NCBI RefSeq assembly: GCF_036417845.1
Contig: NC_089979.1
Location: 46,508,775-46,572,774 of the forward strand
Direction of reading: 5' to 3'
Origin: Apteryx mantelli
Taxonomy: Eukaryota; Chordata; Aves; Apterygiformes; Apterygidae
Length of the DNA stretch: 64,000 nt
The number at the start of each line of letters is the position of its first letter. Within the stretch, counting starts at the first letter, position 1. The notes under the pieces were generated by a model. It did no database searches, was not told where the DNA came from, and worked only from the letters and a program-made list of their open reading frames with translations. The position numbers and the translations under genes are program-made. This document shows, one piece after another, positions 13,265 through 23,574 of the stretch.

Positions 13265-14736
13265 TACTTGCTGGAGTTGGAAGGACTGATTCAAGGTCTT
13301 TCATGGATAAGTTGTTATGAGGTATCCTGAAATAGCATTTAAAATTGTGCTTCAGAGGTCAATTGGAGTTACTCTGGTCTAAATCCAGGGCAGTCCAACA
13401 GAGTACAGTTAACTGTCACCTGGGTTGAAAGGCAGGTGAAGGAACTTTTTTAAATAGATGTGTCACTTTGATGGCTATTTATCTCATTTAGTTACTGTAA
13501 AAGCTAGCACTGTTTTACCAGAATGGTCATTATCAAAGCTATACTTTCTGCATTGAGTGTGAGTGTAGAAAAAAAACTTGGTTGTCATCAAGTATGGCGA
13601 GGATCCAAGTTCAGTATATTCATACTCATAGTCATCAGCTCCCTTGGTTTCATTTCAGATATATTCTATCATATTAAGGGAGGAAAAGAATAGAGTTTTT
13701 CAGTTACCAAATAGATATTCTTTCATGTTATTACAAATCTTTCAGATTTCAAAAAAAAATTAAAAATTATTTTGCAAAAGGATGGTTTTCAATTCTTCCA
13801 AAAAGACGGCTTAAGAGGAAAGATGCAACTTCTATTGCTGACAATAAATGCTAAAATGTTAACCAATCTGAGTGTGGAAATGAGAAGACAAAATTTTCTT
13901 TTCATTGAATTGTGCTAAGTAAGCTAAGCACATTCTGCATGAAACTACTATTAAAACACAGTAGGAGAAAATACAAAAATATTTTTGCCATGCTATTTTG
14001 AGGTCAGTAAGTACCACTAGTGTGAGGAAGGGAGCTCCTGGAACAATCCGTGATCATTCTTACTTCCTCGTTCCTTTGTTGCTGTTATCCCTGTAAAGCT
14101 GCCATAGAAGCTGATGGAAATTTTGCTACAGATTTTAAATAGAATGAGTAAATATCTTCATTTTATAATTAAGAAATTTATGTTGAAATTTTGTAAGTTA
14201 CAAGTTTAGCTTCAAAAATATAAAACATTCTATTTATCTTGTTTTGGATCTGATCCTTCATATCTAACTCAGGCAAAATTAAAAATAAATAAGCCATTTT
14301 TGGTTAAAGAGGGGATTTCTTTCAAAAGATATCTCCCAGAAATATATTTTTTCCCCAGAGTGCAAAGACTATGAGATATACGAGTAAGAATAAAACCATT
14401 AAAACTGTGTTGATTCCTCTGAATTTAATTTTGCTACTTCATTTATATTGGATAAATCTCAATAAAAAGGATAAGTTTGCTCAACGATTATGTGATTTAA
14501 AAAAGGACTTCCAATAAATAAAAATAGGTTATGCTTTACAAAGGATGCTAGATATTTTATGCATTCCCTGTAGATTGGAAACACAGGTTTGTATTGAACA
14601 TTCCACAGAAATTCACGTGTTTAAATACCATTACTACTGGGTTTATTCCACCCTACACCTAATCCATAACAAGATCTCAATACTCATCAGCAGAACAAAG
14701 TAATGAGACCGTTATAACAATTTATCAAGGAGATTT

Positions 14737-14750
14737 CCGCCATCTAGTGG
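14737..14750 (-). promoter_or_regulatory. CTCF-type motif
   Basis: The minus strand reads CCACTAGATGGCGG, which fits the core CTCF consensus CCASYAGRKGGC at all core positions. It lies about 1.6 kb upstream of the MRPL53 start codon and just outside its CpG island, a plausible boundary position. Binding is inferred from sequence only. Confidence 0.55.
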
Positions 14751-15790
14751 AAAATATATGAATGACATGAATACATACCTGAATATCTAAAAACCTTTGT
14801 TTCAAGACTAGGTGTGTAACTGCTGTATCTAAACCGTTAGAAAAATGTATTCACTTCCACAGTATTGTTTTTTTTTTATAACAAATCTCTCTACTTCTTG
14901 ATATATCCCAAAATATTGCCTCTAGCTTATCTTTAGTCATATTGGCTACCCTTCATTTATCCTCATTCATATCCTTGTTTATCCAATCATATTGGCTATT
15001 ACACTACTTCTGGAAGATATCAAAATCTGTTACTTAATATGAACTAGAATCAGCATAAAGAAAACAAAAGCCAGACTTCCTCAGCAACCTCACGTCTTAA
15101 GTTTATGCAAAAATCACTCTATCTTCTCCTTAAGATTTACCCTATACCTTCTGCATACAATTCTAAACTGTACAAAGGCCTACAAGCTGTTTCAGATCCC
15201 AGAGAAGGTCTTTAATGTAAAAAACAAACAAACAAACAAACATTTTTTCTTAAGTGTACCTACCAGTCTAGTAAAAAGTATTACCTCTACCTATGCACCT
15301 ACTCTTTTTTTATACCCATAGAATATTGCAGCTGCAACAACAGGAATACACTATGGTAATTGTTCCAGTTATACTTCATTTAGTACATTGCACAAAAAAT
15401 GAATGTCATCAGAACAAATATAAATATGAATCAAGTCATAATTCCAAAGACATGGGGCAGAAGGCTGTTATTTTGGACATCCACAATCAAGCATTGGTTA
15501 GGAAAAGCTAAATGCAAAATCGTTATGGTAGTAACAACTGCAATGGATTCTGCCTGAGTGACTCCTCATACCCACAGCAGGTATTTTCACCACTTATATG
15601 GGGGTATGTAAATTCATGCCTAAATTTGGCCTTTCGAGTGCTATGTAGTCAAAAGTGGAGTCAGGACAGGTTGGTTGGTTGGTCTCACTCCCTCCATTGA
15701 CTGTAAACGAGCACAGCCCTGAGTGCCTCAGATTATTAAATTAGGCTTGTAGGGCAGTAGTCTAAACCCCCCCGAAGAGGAGAATTACAA
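14751..15790. other. Intergenic DNA upstream of the MRPL53 island
   Basis: AT-rich, with an (AAAC)n microsatellite near 15218-15241. The two small frames at 15293-15700 have no recognisable product. Confidence 0.5.
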
Positions 15791-16273
15791 GCGACCGATT
15801 TAGGCCTCTCTGACACACGGCCTTCTGCACGCCTCGGGCGCGCAAAGAAGCATAAAGCTAACTGCAGCGCTAGCATTACGGATACAGGAGCTGGGAGCAG
15901 CCAAGCTACCTGATGCTCTGAGCCATATTTAGAATTCCCAGGTGAGCCACTATTCACAGAGAAACATCCCACATGCCCTGGAGAGCTGGGAGAAGGGTCC
16001 AGGGCATCCTTTCTCCCACGTGAGGGACAACCACAGCTCTCCACCTCCCCAAGGTCCACCCCGAGGGGAAACACTTCCCCCAAGCCCATCCCTTAGCATA
16101 CAGCGCACACAGAGGGGTACACGCACTCCCCCGGCCCCACAACGAGGGTCTTTTCCCCATCAGGCCGCTTTGCTTCAGGCGAAAGCCAGTCCCGCAGCGC
16201 AGCAGGCACTGGGAGCCCTCCCGACCGCCGAGGGAAGGGGTGGACATGGCGGCCGGAGGGGCGAGCACCCCGT

Positions 16274-16290
16274 ACTACATTTCCCAGAAG
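16274..16290 (+). promoter_or_regulatory. ZNF143/Staf (SBS-type) motif, copy 1
   Basis: ACTACATTTCCCAGAAG matches the well-known vertebrate promoter motif ACTACAATTCCCAGMA at nearly all positions. It lies 95-111 bases upstream of the MRPL53 ATG. Confidence 0.7.
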
Positions 16291-16350
16291 CTCCCCGGGG
16301 GAGGGGCGAGGAAGCGCCCGCGTCCTCTTCCTCCTGCTGCTGCGAGGGGC

Positions 16351-16366
16351 TGCTGGGAGTTGTAGT
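16351..16366 (-). promoter_or_regulatory. ZNF143/Staf (SBS-type) motif, copy 2, inverted
   Basis: The plus strand reads TGCTGGGAGTTGTAGT, whose reverse complement ACTACAACTCCCAGCA is a near-consensus ZNF143 site. It faces copy 1 and lies about 20 bases upstream of the ATG, so it is probably at or just before the transcription start or in the short leader. Confidence 0.75.
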
Positions 16367-16384
16367 AGGGGAGGCGGCGGGAAG

Positions 16385-16473
16385 ATGGCGTCCAAGATCC
16401 GGGTGGCGCTGCGGCCTGTGAAGAGTATCCTGGTCCGCTTCTGCCCGTTCGAGCCCAACGTGGAGAGCACGAG
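16385..16473 (+). CDS. MRPL53: MRPL53 exon 1 (coding part)
   Basis: Encodes residues 1-29 and the first two bases of codon 30. The donor is GAG|GTGAGG. The start codon lies in AAGATGGCG, a YY1-type element often found at ribosomal and mitochondrial gene starts. Confidence 0.93.
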
Positions 16474-19400
16474 GTGAGGGGCTGCTGCTGCTGCCGCCCG
16501 GCCCGGCCCCTCCGTCGGCCCCGCGGCGCCTCCCGCCGCCCCGGTGCTGGGGCCGCGCCCGGCGGGGCGCCTCGGGCCTCGCTGTGGAGGGAGGCGGCCG
16601 GGGGGCGTCGCCATCTCCCCCTGGGCCTTGGGGCTCCCTCCGCAGCTTCAGTGTAAAGAGCACCCCTCATATGTCCGATCCTCGTAGGGTTTTGGTTTTA
16701 TACTTTTATTTATTTATTTCGGGACTGAGATTGTCCTAAGTAGCACTCTTTAATAGTTAGGCTGTAAATTAAAATCTAAAATTATGACCCCAGTGCGGCC
16801 TTTGCCCCAGGAGCCTCCACAGAGCCCTGCCTTGGTGACTCCTCCACAGCGATGTTTGCAGGGTTTTCTCACAGGTGCGCTTAGAAACACAAAAAGTAAT
16901 TCCCTAAATAAAAAGGATGGAGTAAAAGCCACACCACTCCAGCTGTTGCCCTGACTGCATTGGCAAGAGAAGTAATGCAGCAGTTAAAATTACTGCTGCT
17001 GCCATACCATGTGGTTTGCTGTCACTAAAGCAAGTGAAAGAAAAAACACATAGAAGGAGCAAATCTGTAAGAAAATGGCCTTTTTTTTTGTTCATTCTTT
17101 GAAGAAGAACTTCCCTTTCACAAGCTTCTACGTCTGCTATATGCTTTATATAACTTTCATGATCTTGGTCTTTGAAGGCTTGCATTTAACATGGCTTCAT
17201 AGTTTAGTTTAGTCTAGACAGAACTTTAACATTTTGTAACGATTGAGAAGACACTGTGTTTGTCTTAAGGGCTATATTTATGCTAAGCATTGTCAGGATG
17301 CACACAGCATTAATTTTAAGCAGGTTTGTAGAGGATCTCCATGTCTGAGTATAGACTCTGGCATGTAAATGCAGGTGTTTAACTTTTCCAATCTACTCAT
17401 GGAGATGCTGCTCTCTTAGTTGCTGAGGATGTAGGTGTGGGACTAAAGTTACTGGTCCAAATGCTTGTAATGGGAGAGAAAGGAGGAAACAGCTGCTGCT
17501 GTGTCTTGGTAATTGGCTGCTCGTGAGATCTAAGTAATTGTACTTCTGGAGTGATGCAACTTCTGCCAGTTCAGCATGGAAGGAATATAAAATGTCATTT
17601 TCCATGGATTTACACACACATCTACTGTTAAAATGGTCTTATTAACACAACTTAACCTAGAATGTCTTTAAGTCAACTGAATGTCGAGTAGTTTTCATGC
17701 ATGTGAGAAACCTACTGGAAACAGATATTGTTAAATAACTAAATGCAGTCTGAACCCAAACAATAAAACAGTGGTAAGTAAATGGTGTATAAAGAAAAAT
17801 TAGAATGGCTTTGCTGATTCTGCTTTTTTTTAATATATATTTAAAAACCAGCTGAGAGAAATGCAGAAAGTGCATACATGAATTTTTTGAAAAATTCTTT
17901 GGTATGCTTTTTACATATCAGCACATAGCATGTCTGTTTGAATTTTTAAGAGTGATTCTCTCATAAGAAGTACATGTCTGAAATTATTAAATGAAAATCC
18001 TATTTTATTTATACTTTGATCAGCTAGCAACATCAAGCTATTAAAATTAATTATAGAAATGTCTATAATATACTGAATACATTTTAAAATTTATTTTCAG
18101 AATATTTCTTCAACGCATATACCATAAAAAAATCTATGACACCAACAGGAACTGTGAAGTGACTACTGATGTGAGACATGATGGGTCTGAACCACTTGTA
18201 GATGTTATGTTTGGTAAGGAGTTCATTTTTAATCTTTACAGAAAGTCCTTCCAGATTTGGGTTGTTATGTTACTGTTATTTCTCTCTCTCTTTTTTTTTT
18301 TTTATTGTGGTTGCTTTGTTTTGTTTCTGGTCCACAGCTATATGTTATACAGTTAGGAAGAAAAAAGGAAAAGGGAATTATTAACAGACTAATGTATAGA
18401 GAAATGTGTATATATATCTTCATACTACAGTTAGATCTGGTGGATCTTAGATCAAAATACTGGCTTAATTTTAGGCTAGAGTCCACATTTGCAGTGACAC
18501 ACTTGTGCCCCCTTGCAACTCAGGTAGAATTCCAGTGAATGTAGCTCTGTTTGGATGTAAAAATATGTTCACATTCTGTCCATCTTATTGTCTGTGGCAG
18601 AGGCATCTTAGTCTCAAGAACAGAAAGTTGGATGCTTTAGATGCTTATGCATCTGAGTAACTTGCTATGTATTTACTGAGTGTGAAGGAACAGCTCATAG
18701 GGATAAGACTTTTCATGTTCAGAAGGACTTACAGAATGAGATCAACTAATCTATGACAAATTTCTTGGTTTCCTCTGAAAGTATAATGAATATATATTCG
18801 ACCGTATGATCTTTAAAGGTCCCTTCCAACCTCAACCATTCTGTGATTCTATGAATAGGTAGGGAACTGATGGTGAAAATTTTGTCAGTTCTGGAAGCAG
18901 CCCAGAGTCTAGGCTGTGAACAGATGGCTCTAATCTGCTTTTGTCCTCTTCCCTGGCTGCATCTTCTTTCCTGCTGTGCCTTAATGGCCCAATATGGCAT
19001 GTAGCCCGTTAAAGTTTTTATTATTATTGATCCTTTTCTTGAACTTTCATATATTTAGTGAATCAGTAGGAATGTCAAGAGTGTTGAATGTACTTGGCTT
19101 TGTCATTACAGTGTTGACTATGCTTCCTTCTTTCCCATGCCTCTGCCTTTTTCATTCTTGTCTCTAACTTTGATGTATTAAGACCTAAGCAGTAAAGCTT
19201 AATGTTTTTCACAGTGTAAAACCAAAACAATTTATTTCACTGACGCCAAGAGCTATGGCTCTTAACTCTTGACTTTCTAAGAGCTGATTATTTTCCAAAT
19301 GAAGAGTTTACAGCCCTTGTAGTTGGCAGATATGAGGCTGGAGCTTGAATGCTGTGCACAGCATTGCATTATATGGGTTTGAATATGCGGCTTATATCTG

Positions 19401-20093
19401 CAAATGTTTCAAAAATAAAATATTTAATTTGGGCACTACACTAAATTTCTAATGCTCCTTCCCTGTTTTAAAGTATTTTTTTCAGAATTTTAAAAATCCT
19501 TTTGCTCTCTATTTTTTAAATTACATCTACCAGATTGCATCAACCAATTCATCGTTTTGGCTAAAGAAATAAGTTAAACAGACTGTATACAATGTGCTGC
19601 TAAAATGCTGAGCCATGTGTGGAAATTATGCCTTCTAGTCCCTTCTATGCCTTCTGTTAGATGACTTTGAGAGCATAGGGTGAGCCATTCTGATCAAATA
19701 TATGTTTCCCTGTAGGTATATCTAGAGAAACATTTTTAATGGTACAATGCAGAAATAAAAATTTTGTATGTATTGTGTGCAATTTAATATGTTATTTGTT
19801 CTTACAGTGTTGTTATATAACCAGATTCTTTGGTAAAAGGAATACTTTTTAATCAGACAAGATGAACAGGGTGTTCGGATTTATATACATATACGAGACA
19901 GAACTGCACCCTAAAGCAATTGTGACTTAGACTTTGTGAGTTCTTAAAACTTGTTCCCTTTACAGCTGATGGAGAGCGACTGATAATGAAAGGAGCCAAC
20001 CTGACAACAGTAGAAATGTTAACAGCATTGAGCTCCAGATGTAATGCAAAAGAGCTTAAAGCAGAACAGAAAAGCAAGAAGAAGAGTCCCTGA
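16385..20093 (+). CDS. MRPL53: Mitochondrial ribosomal protein L53 (mL53), three exons
   Basis: The coding sequence joins 16385-16473, 18101-18213 and 19966-20093 (330 nt, 109 aa plus stop), with GT-AG introns of 1627 and 1752 bases. The protein is mL53 of the mitochondrial 39S large ribosomal subunit and acts in matrix translation. Diagnostic blocks are [20 protein letters not shown] (residues 9-28), [15 protein letters not shown] (53-67) and [18 protein letters not shown] (72-89), which match vertebrate L53 closely from memory. The 109 aa length is close to the usual 112 aa. The basic, Arg/Lys-rich N-terminus suits mitochondrial import. The C-terminal tail is lysine-rich (KSKKKSP), the least conserved part. 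The ATG at 16385 is the first in frame after the GC-rich leader and gives the family N-terminus. No frame break or missing block was seen. Expression is probably constitutive, driven by a TATA-less CpG island. Confidence 0.95.
16474..18100 (+). other. MRPL53 intron 1
   Basis: The first ~165 bases are still CpG island, the rest is AT-rich. The acceptor is TTATTTTCAG. No repeat family or other gene was recognised inside. Confidence 0.85.
18101..18213 (+). CDS. MRPL53: MRPL53 exon 2
   Basis: 113 nt, completing codon 30 and encoding residues 31-67 plus the first base of codon 68. It contains the highly conserved VRHDGSEP block. The donor is TTTG|GTAAGG. Confidence 0.95.
18214..19965 (+). other. 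MRPL53 intron 2
   Basis: AT-rich intron with a CT/T tract (18281-18304) and a short CR1 3'-end fragment (18801-18855). The acceptor is CCCTTTACAG. Confidence 0.85.
18801..18855 (+). mobile_element. CR1 LINE, extreme 3' end fragment
   Basis: The run from ATGATCTTTAAAGGTCCCTT through CCATTCTGTGATTCTATGA is the typical avian CR1 3' terminus with its short ATTCTRTGA-type tail repeats. Only about 55 bases remain, a severe 5' truncation common for CR1. It lies in MRPL53 intron 2 in the sense orientation. Confidence 0.9.
19966..20093 (+). CDS. MRPL53: MRPL53 exon 3 (coding part)
   Basis: Completes codon 68 and encodes residues 69-109, with the stop TGA at 20091-20093. It holds the conserved [10 protein letters not shown] block and the lysine-rich tail. 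The 3' UTR follows, with a poly(A) signal about 320 bases downstream. Confidence 0.94.
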
Positions 20094-20412
20094 AGAACCA
20101 AACAAATGTGTTCACATTTACATGTGTCAAAAGCAGCAGGCTGCATAGAAGGCTTTTCTCATACGTGACAAAATCTGAAAGGGAAAGATGGCCAAGTGCT
20201 GACCAGTTTAACATGCAGCAGAATGAACCATTTAAATGTTCCTGCCTCTTCCCCTCAAGGAAAATACACTGGAACAACATAACTTTTAACACTAGGGGGT
20301 CAAAATGACTTCTGCCGCAAGTGCATCTTTCTAACCAGCTCTTGGTCATCTGCATGTTGGACTAAAATCACATGTATTTGCATATGAATACAAATAATGG
20401 ACATTAGTTATT

Positions 20413-20418
20413 AATAAA
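20413..20418 (+). terminator. MRPL53 poly(A) signal AATAAA
   Basis: First canonical AATAAA after the stop codon, giving a 3' UTR of about 340 bases. Cleavage is expected roughly 10-30 bases further on. Confidence 0.75.
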
Positions 20419-23135
20419 CGTTAAAAATCAAAACAGATCTCTTTAGACATTATTTCTAACACATGCTCTGTAGGGTGGAATGCAATATACTATTAGAGCA
20501 GTAATAACTTTGAAAATTATTAAAAGTAGATATCTGAGGAAAATTTTTGAAATATTCATCAATGACTTTAGTTGAGGGGCGGCAAGCTGCATACACAGCA
20601 TAGATTTTATAATACCCTGCTTGTCTGCTGCTAAGTAGTCCTTTTCTTTTTTCCTTTTCTTCCTCTCTCTTCCAAGAAAGTGTGAGATTTGTTAAATATG
20701 AATTTAGCTCAGCAATTAAAGTGACAAGGTAACGGGACTGTGACCACATAGTAAAGCTATTCATCCTGCAAAAAAGTAGCAAAATTTATCTCAAAGGGAA
20801 AGGTAAGTTAGTGGTTTTGACAGTTGGAGGAAAGGGCTGTCTTTGAAGTTCAGTTTTGTAATATTTTTGTCACTCAGTTTTGAGGAATTTCATTAAATAT
20901 CCTGTAAAGATCAAAGGAAGAGAATGACTGTGTTTATAGATACGACCCTATTATTTATTAAAGTAAGGGTTTAGGAATCCTATTTGTATTGCAGAGTTTT
21001 GTGGATGTGGGAGGGGTAATCTCTCCTCAGCTCTTCAGGTGAAGGTGTCAACTGCTCAGGTGTTTCATGTGCATCAATTTTGTTCTAGTTCAGTTCTTAA
21101 TGAAAAAGTAATTAAAGATCTAGTTTCTAGAATCAGAAGGTGTAGTCCTGAGTTGAGTTATTAGTCCTACCTGTTGTTAATCAGATGCCTGACTTGTACA
21201 AAATTGTAATACATGTATTTCCAAAGGTAATTTTGCTGCAGATTTAGAACACAAATCTTGTCCCTAAAACTAGATTTACTTTATTTTTGCAAAGATTTGT
21301 AAATGGCTGCTGTCCTTTCTTCAGGCAACATCGTATTATGTAGCAGCACTATCAAGGCAGGTCTTTCCGACTTTTTAACCAGGATGTTGAAGTCAAGATA
21401 ATACCTTTATGTTGCAGAAGCAGAGTTGTGCTAAAGATTTTGTGATATTTTACGATGGCCTCTTTTCTTCAGTGTGTTTGGAAGAAATAGATGAAAAGAA
21501 GAGGGTAAGATAAGATGATTGGGGCAGATGCATCAATGAAATTTGGACATGAGAGCAATATATTTGAATTATGTAATCTGGGATGAATACCAGTCTGTTG
21601 CTCTTTTATTAAGCCACCATCTTTATGGAGTGGTCTCAGAATGCTGAACTCCTGAACCCGCTGCTGAGCTCTGTCCTGGTGGAAGGAGTTCTGAGAACGT
21701 CTGAAATTTTTTGAAAGAATTTCAAATCCTGTGAAGCTAAAAGAGCATCTTAGAAAGTGGACCAGAAAGAAGAATGGATCTTCAAAGGAGATTTTTGGTT
21801 CTTTTTTTTCCCCATTTAAAAGAATATTGTATAGCTTGACTTTGAAGAGTCCTTACCTGAAGAAGCCTTACACAGAAGGTGAGAATAGATCAAGTGGAAA
21901 AGCACTGCAGAATTGCTAATTCATTCCCCAATTAATTACATATTTGCATGCTCAAAAACCTTCTTACAGTAATGTATCAGTGATATTAGATAACCTCCTT
22001 ATTTTTGTGATTTTTGGTTTTTTTTCTTTAACAGTTTATACAACAATGGTGTCAGACACCTTTTGCAGAAGTTGCATATAAGTATGAAGCATTTAAATAC
22101 ATTTAAAAACCAATAATAAGCCATTTGCAAACACTTAAAGAATAAAACAAGGGTTGAGTAATATCGAACTTCTAGAGTGATTATAAAGGGATCAGTTTTT
22201 AGTAAGATTACTCTTAGTCTTTATATCAGTCCAAGATTGAGGTTTATGTTTATGAAGAGAAAAAGATGAATAATGAAGCTCCTAGTTCAGCTTTTTCCAG
22301 CCAAAATAAATCCTCTCCACTGTTGAAGAAAGGTGACTTTCATTTAGTCTAAAGGACAGGCATCTGGGTCTCTATGGATGTGATCTTACTAGGCATTTGC
22401 ATGTTAATGCAGAGATGCCAAACCTTTTTGCTTAGATTAGGCAAAGAGCCTATAATAAAGTCACTGAGAGATGACTGACAATTCAGTGGACAAGGGGTCA
22501 GCTGATGCTCCCTTTGCTGTGTGTGCTGCTGTGAGCTGCAATTTACAGTGGAAAAACTCTCATATTTTGTGTATGACTAGCATTCAAATATGCAATAAAG
22601 AAAATCATATAAAATAGAAAGAAAAAAAGCTAAAGAGGTGCATTCTCAGCACTGACTAAATACTGAAGTGATATGAACAGCAATACAGGCAAGGAGATAT
22701 TCCTCTGATTGTTGTTCTCTGCCTGAGAAAATTGTTATGTTAATACATAGAATTTTTTTCCCTGTACCAGGTAGATAGAAGTACATCTGTATTTTTCAAG
22801 TATGTTAAAGATAATCTTTAATAAACTTAGTGAATAAGTATTTAAATAACATTACTCTGTGCTATTCATACATCAGCATCATTATCTGCTCCTGAGTGAC
22901 TGAAAGCAGAGTGACCTGCTGTTCTGACATTTTACTGACATACACAGTCTAGGCTGTGTGGATATACAGGGTATTAAGGTCAGTTGTACAGCACAAAGCC
23001 AGGCTGGACAAGCGTTGACTTTGCACATTATTATTTTCTAACCCACAATTCTTAATTTCCCCACCAAAAACATGGTCAGTTGCCTAAATATAAGAGGAAC
23101 TGGAGCAAGCCCCCCAAAATACTGGGGTTGACTAA

Positions 23136-23574
23136 ATACAAATACCACACCTTGTAGGACGAGTAGGATTTCTGATAGCAGATGATGACATTAAAATATC
23201 TGGACCTTTAACACCTGGTCATTCAATCATGTTAGACCTGTTTATCATACAGACAGCTAATGATGCAGATGTTCTTGTCAACATGTAAGGAAGATAATCC
23301 TAAAGGAGATGAAAGTGCTGTTCAGATAACAATAGATGGTCAGGGAACTCCTTTTTTTAAAATATCTTCAATGTTATTTTTAGAAAAAGATGACAGTGTC
23401 TTTAACAAAGATTTATGCAGGAACAGCAATGTTATTGGACATTTCCACATGGAGTTTTACCTACTAGCTAGTTCATACATGCCAGTGCAAATACTGTTCC
23501 TCGTCTCAATTTGGGCAATTCCATGCTATGTATTGCAGGAAAAACTGGGTGCGAGGCATCTATGCACTTGAGGA
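23136..23574 (+). pseudogene. Possible decayed coding remnant, unidentified
   Basis: One plus-strand frame is open from 23136 to a TAA at 23286-23288. The next frame is open from 23260 to 23571 and ends TGA at 23572-23574. The first frame includes GRVGFLIADDDIKISGPLTP and the second DESAVQITIDGQGTPFFKIS, with acidic and hydrophobic residues alternating in a protein-like way. The layout would fit one coding block broken by a frameshift near 23.28 kb. I do not recognise the family, there is no splice or promoter support, and chance is a real alternative. Confidence 0.2.

Larger units (their letters stand above)
9698..14736. other. Gene-free AT-rich intergenic DNA
   Basis: No gene was recognised. 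It contains a T20 run (10214-10233) and a (TCCCAAAT)3 microrepeat (13241-13264). All ORFs are under 100 codons and lack recognisable domains. Confidence 0.55.
15800..16640. promoter_or_regulatory. CpG-island promoter of MRPL53
   Basis: G+C content and CpG frequency rise sharply around 15.8 kb and fall after about 16.64 kb, covering the upstream region, the first exon and the start of intron 1. No TATA box was seen, as is usual for housekeeping genes. It contains two opposed ZNF143/SBS-type motifs (16274-16290 and 16351-16366), and the start codon sits inside an AAGATGGCG YY1-type motif. Large frames on both strands here (104-173 codons) are composition artefacts. Confidence 0.8.

Noticed and set aside
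15736..16663. Overlapping minus-strand frames of 104-173 codons beside the MRPL53 promoter, possibly a divergent gene
   Set aside because: Pro/Arg/Gly/Ala-rich frames typical of a CpG island. They overlap each other in different frames and match nothing that I recognise.
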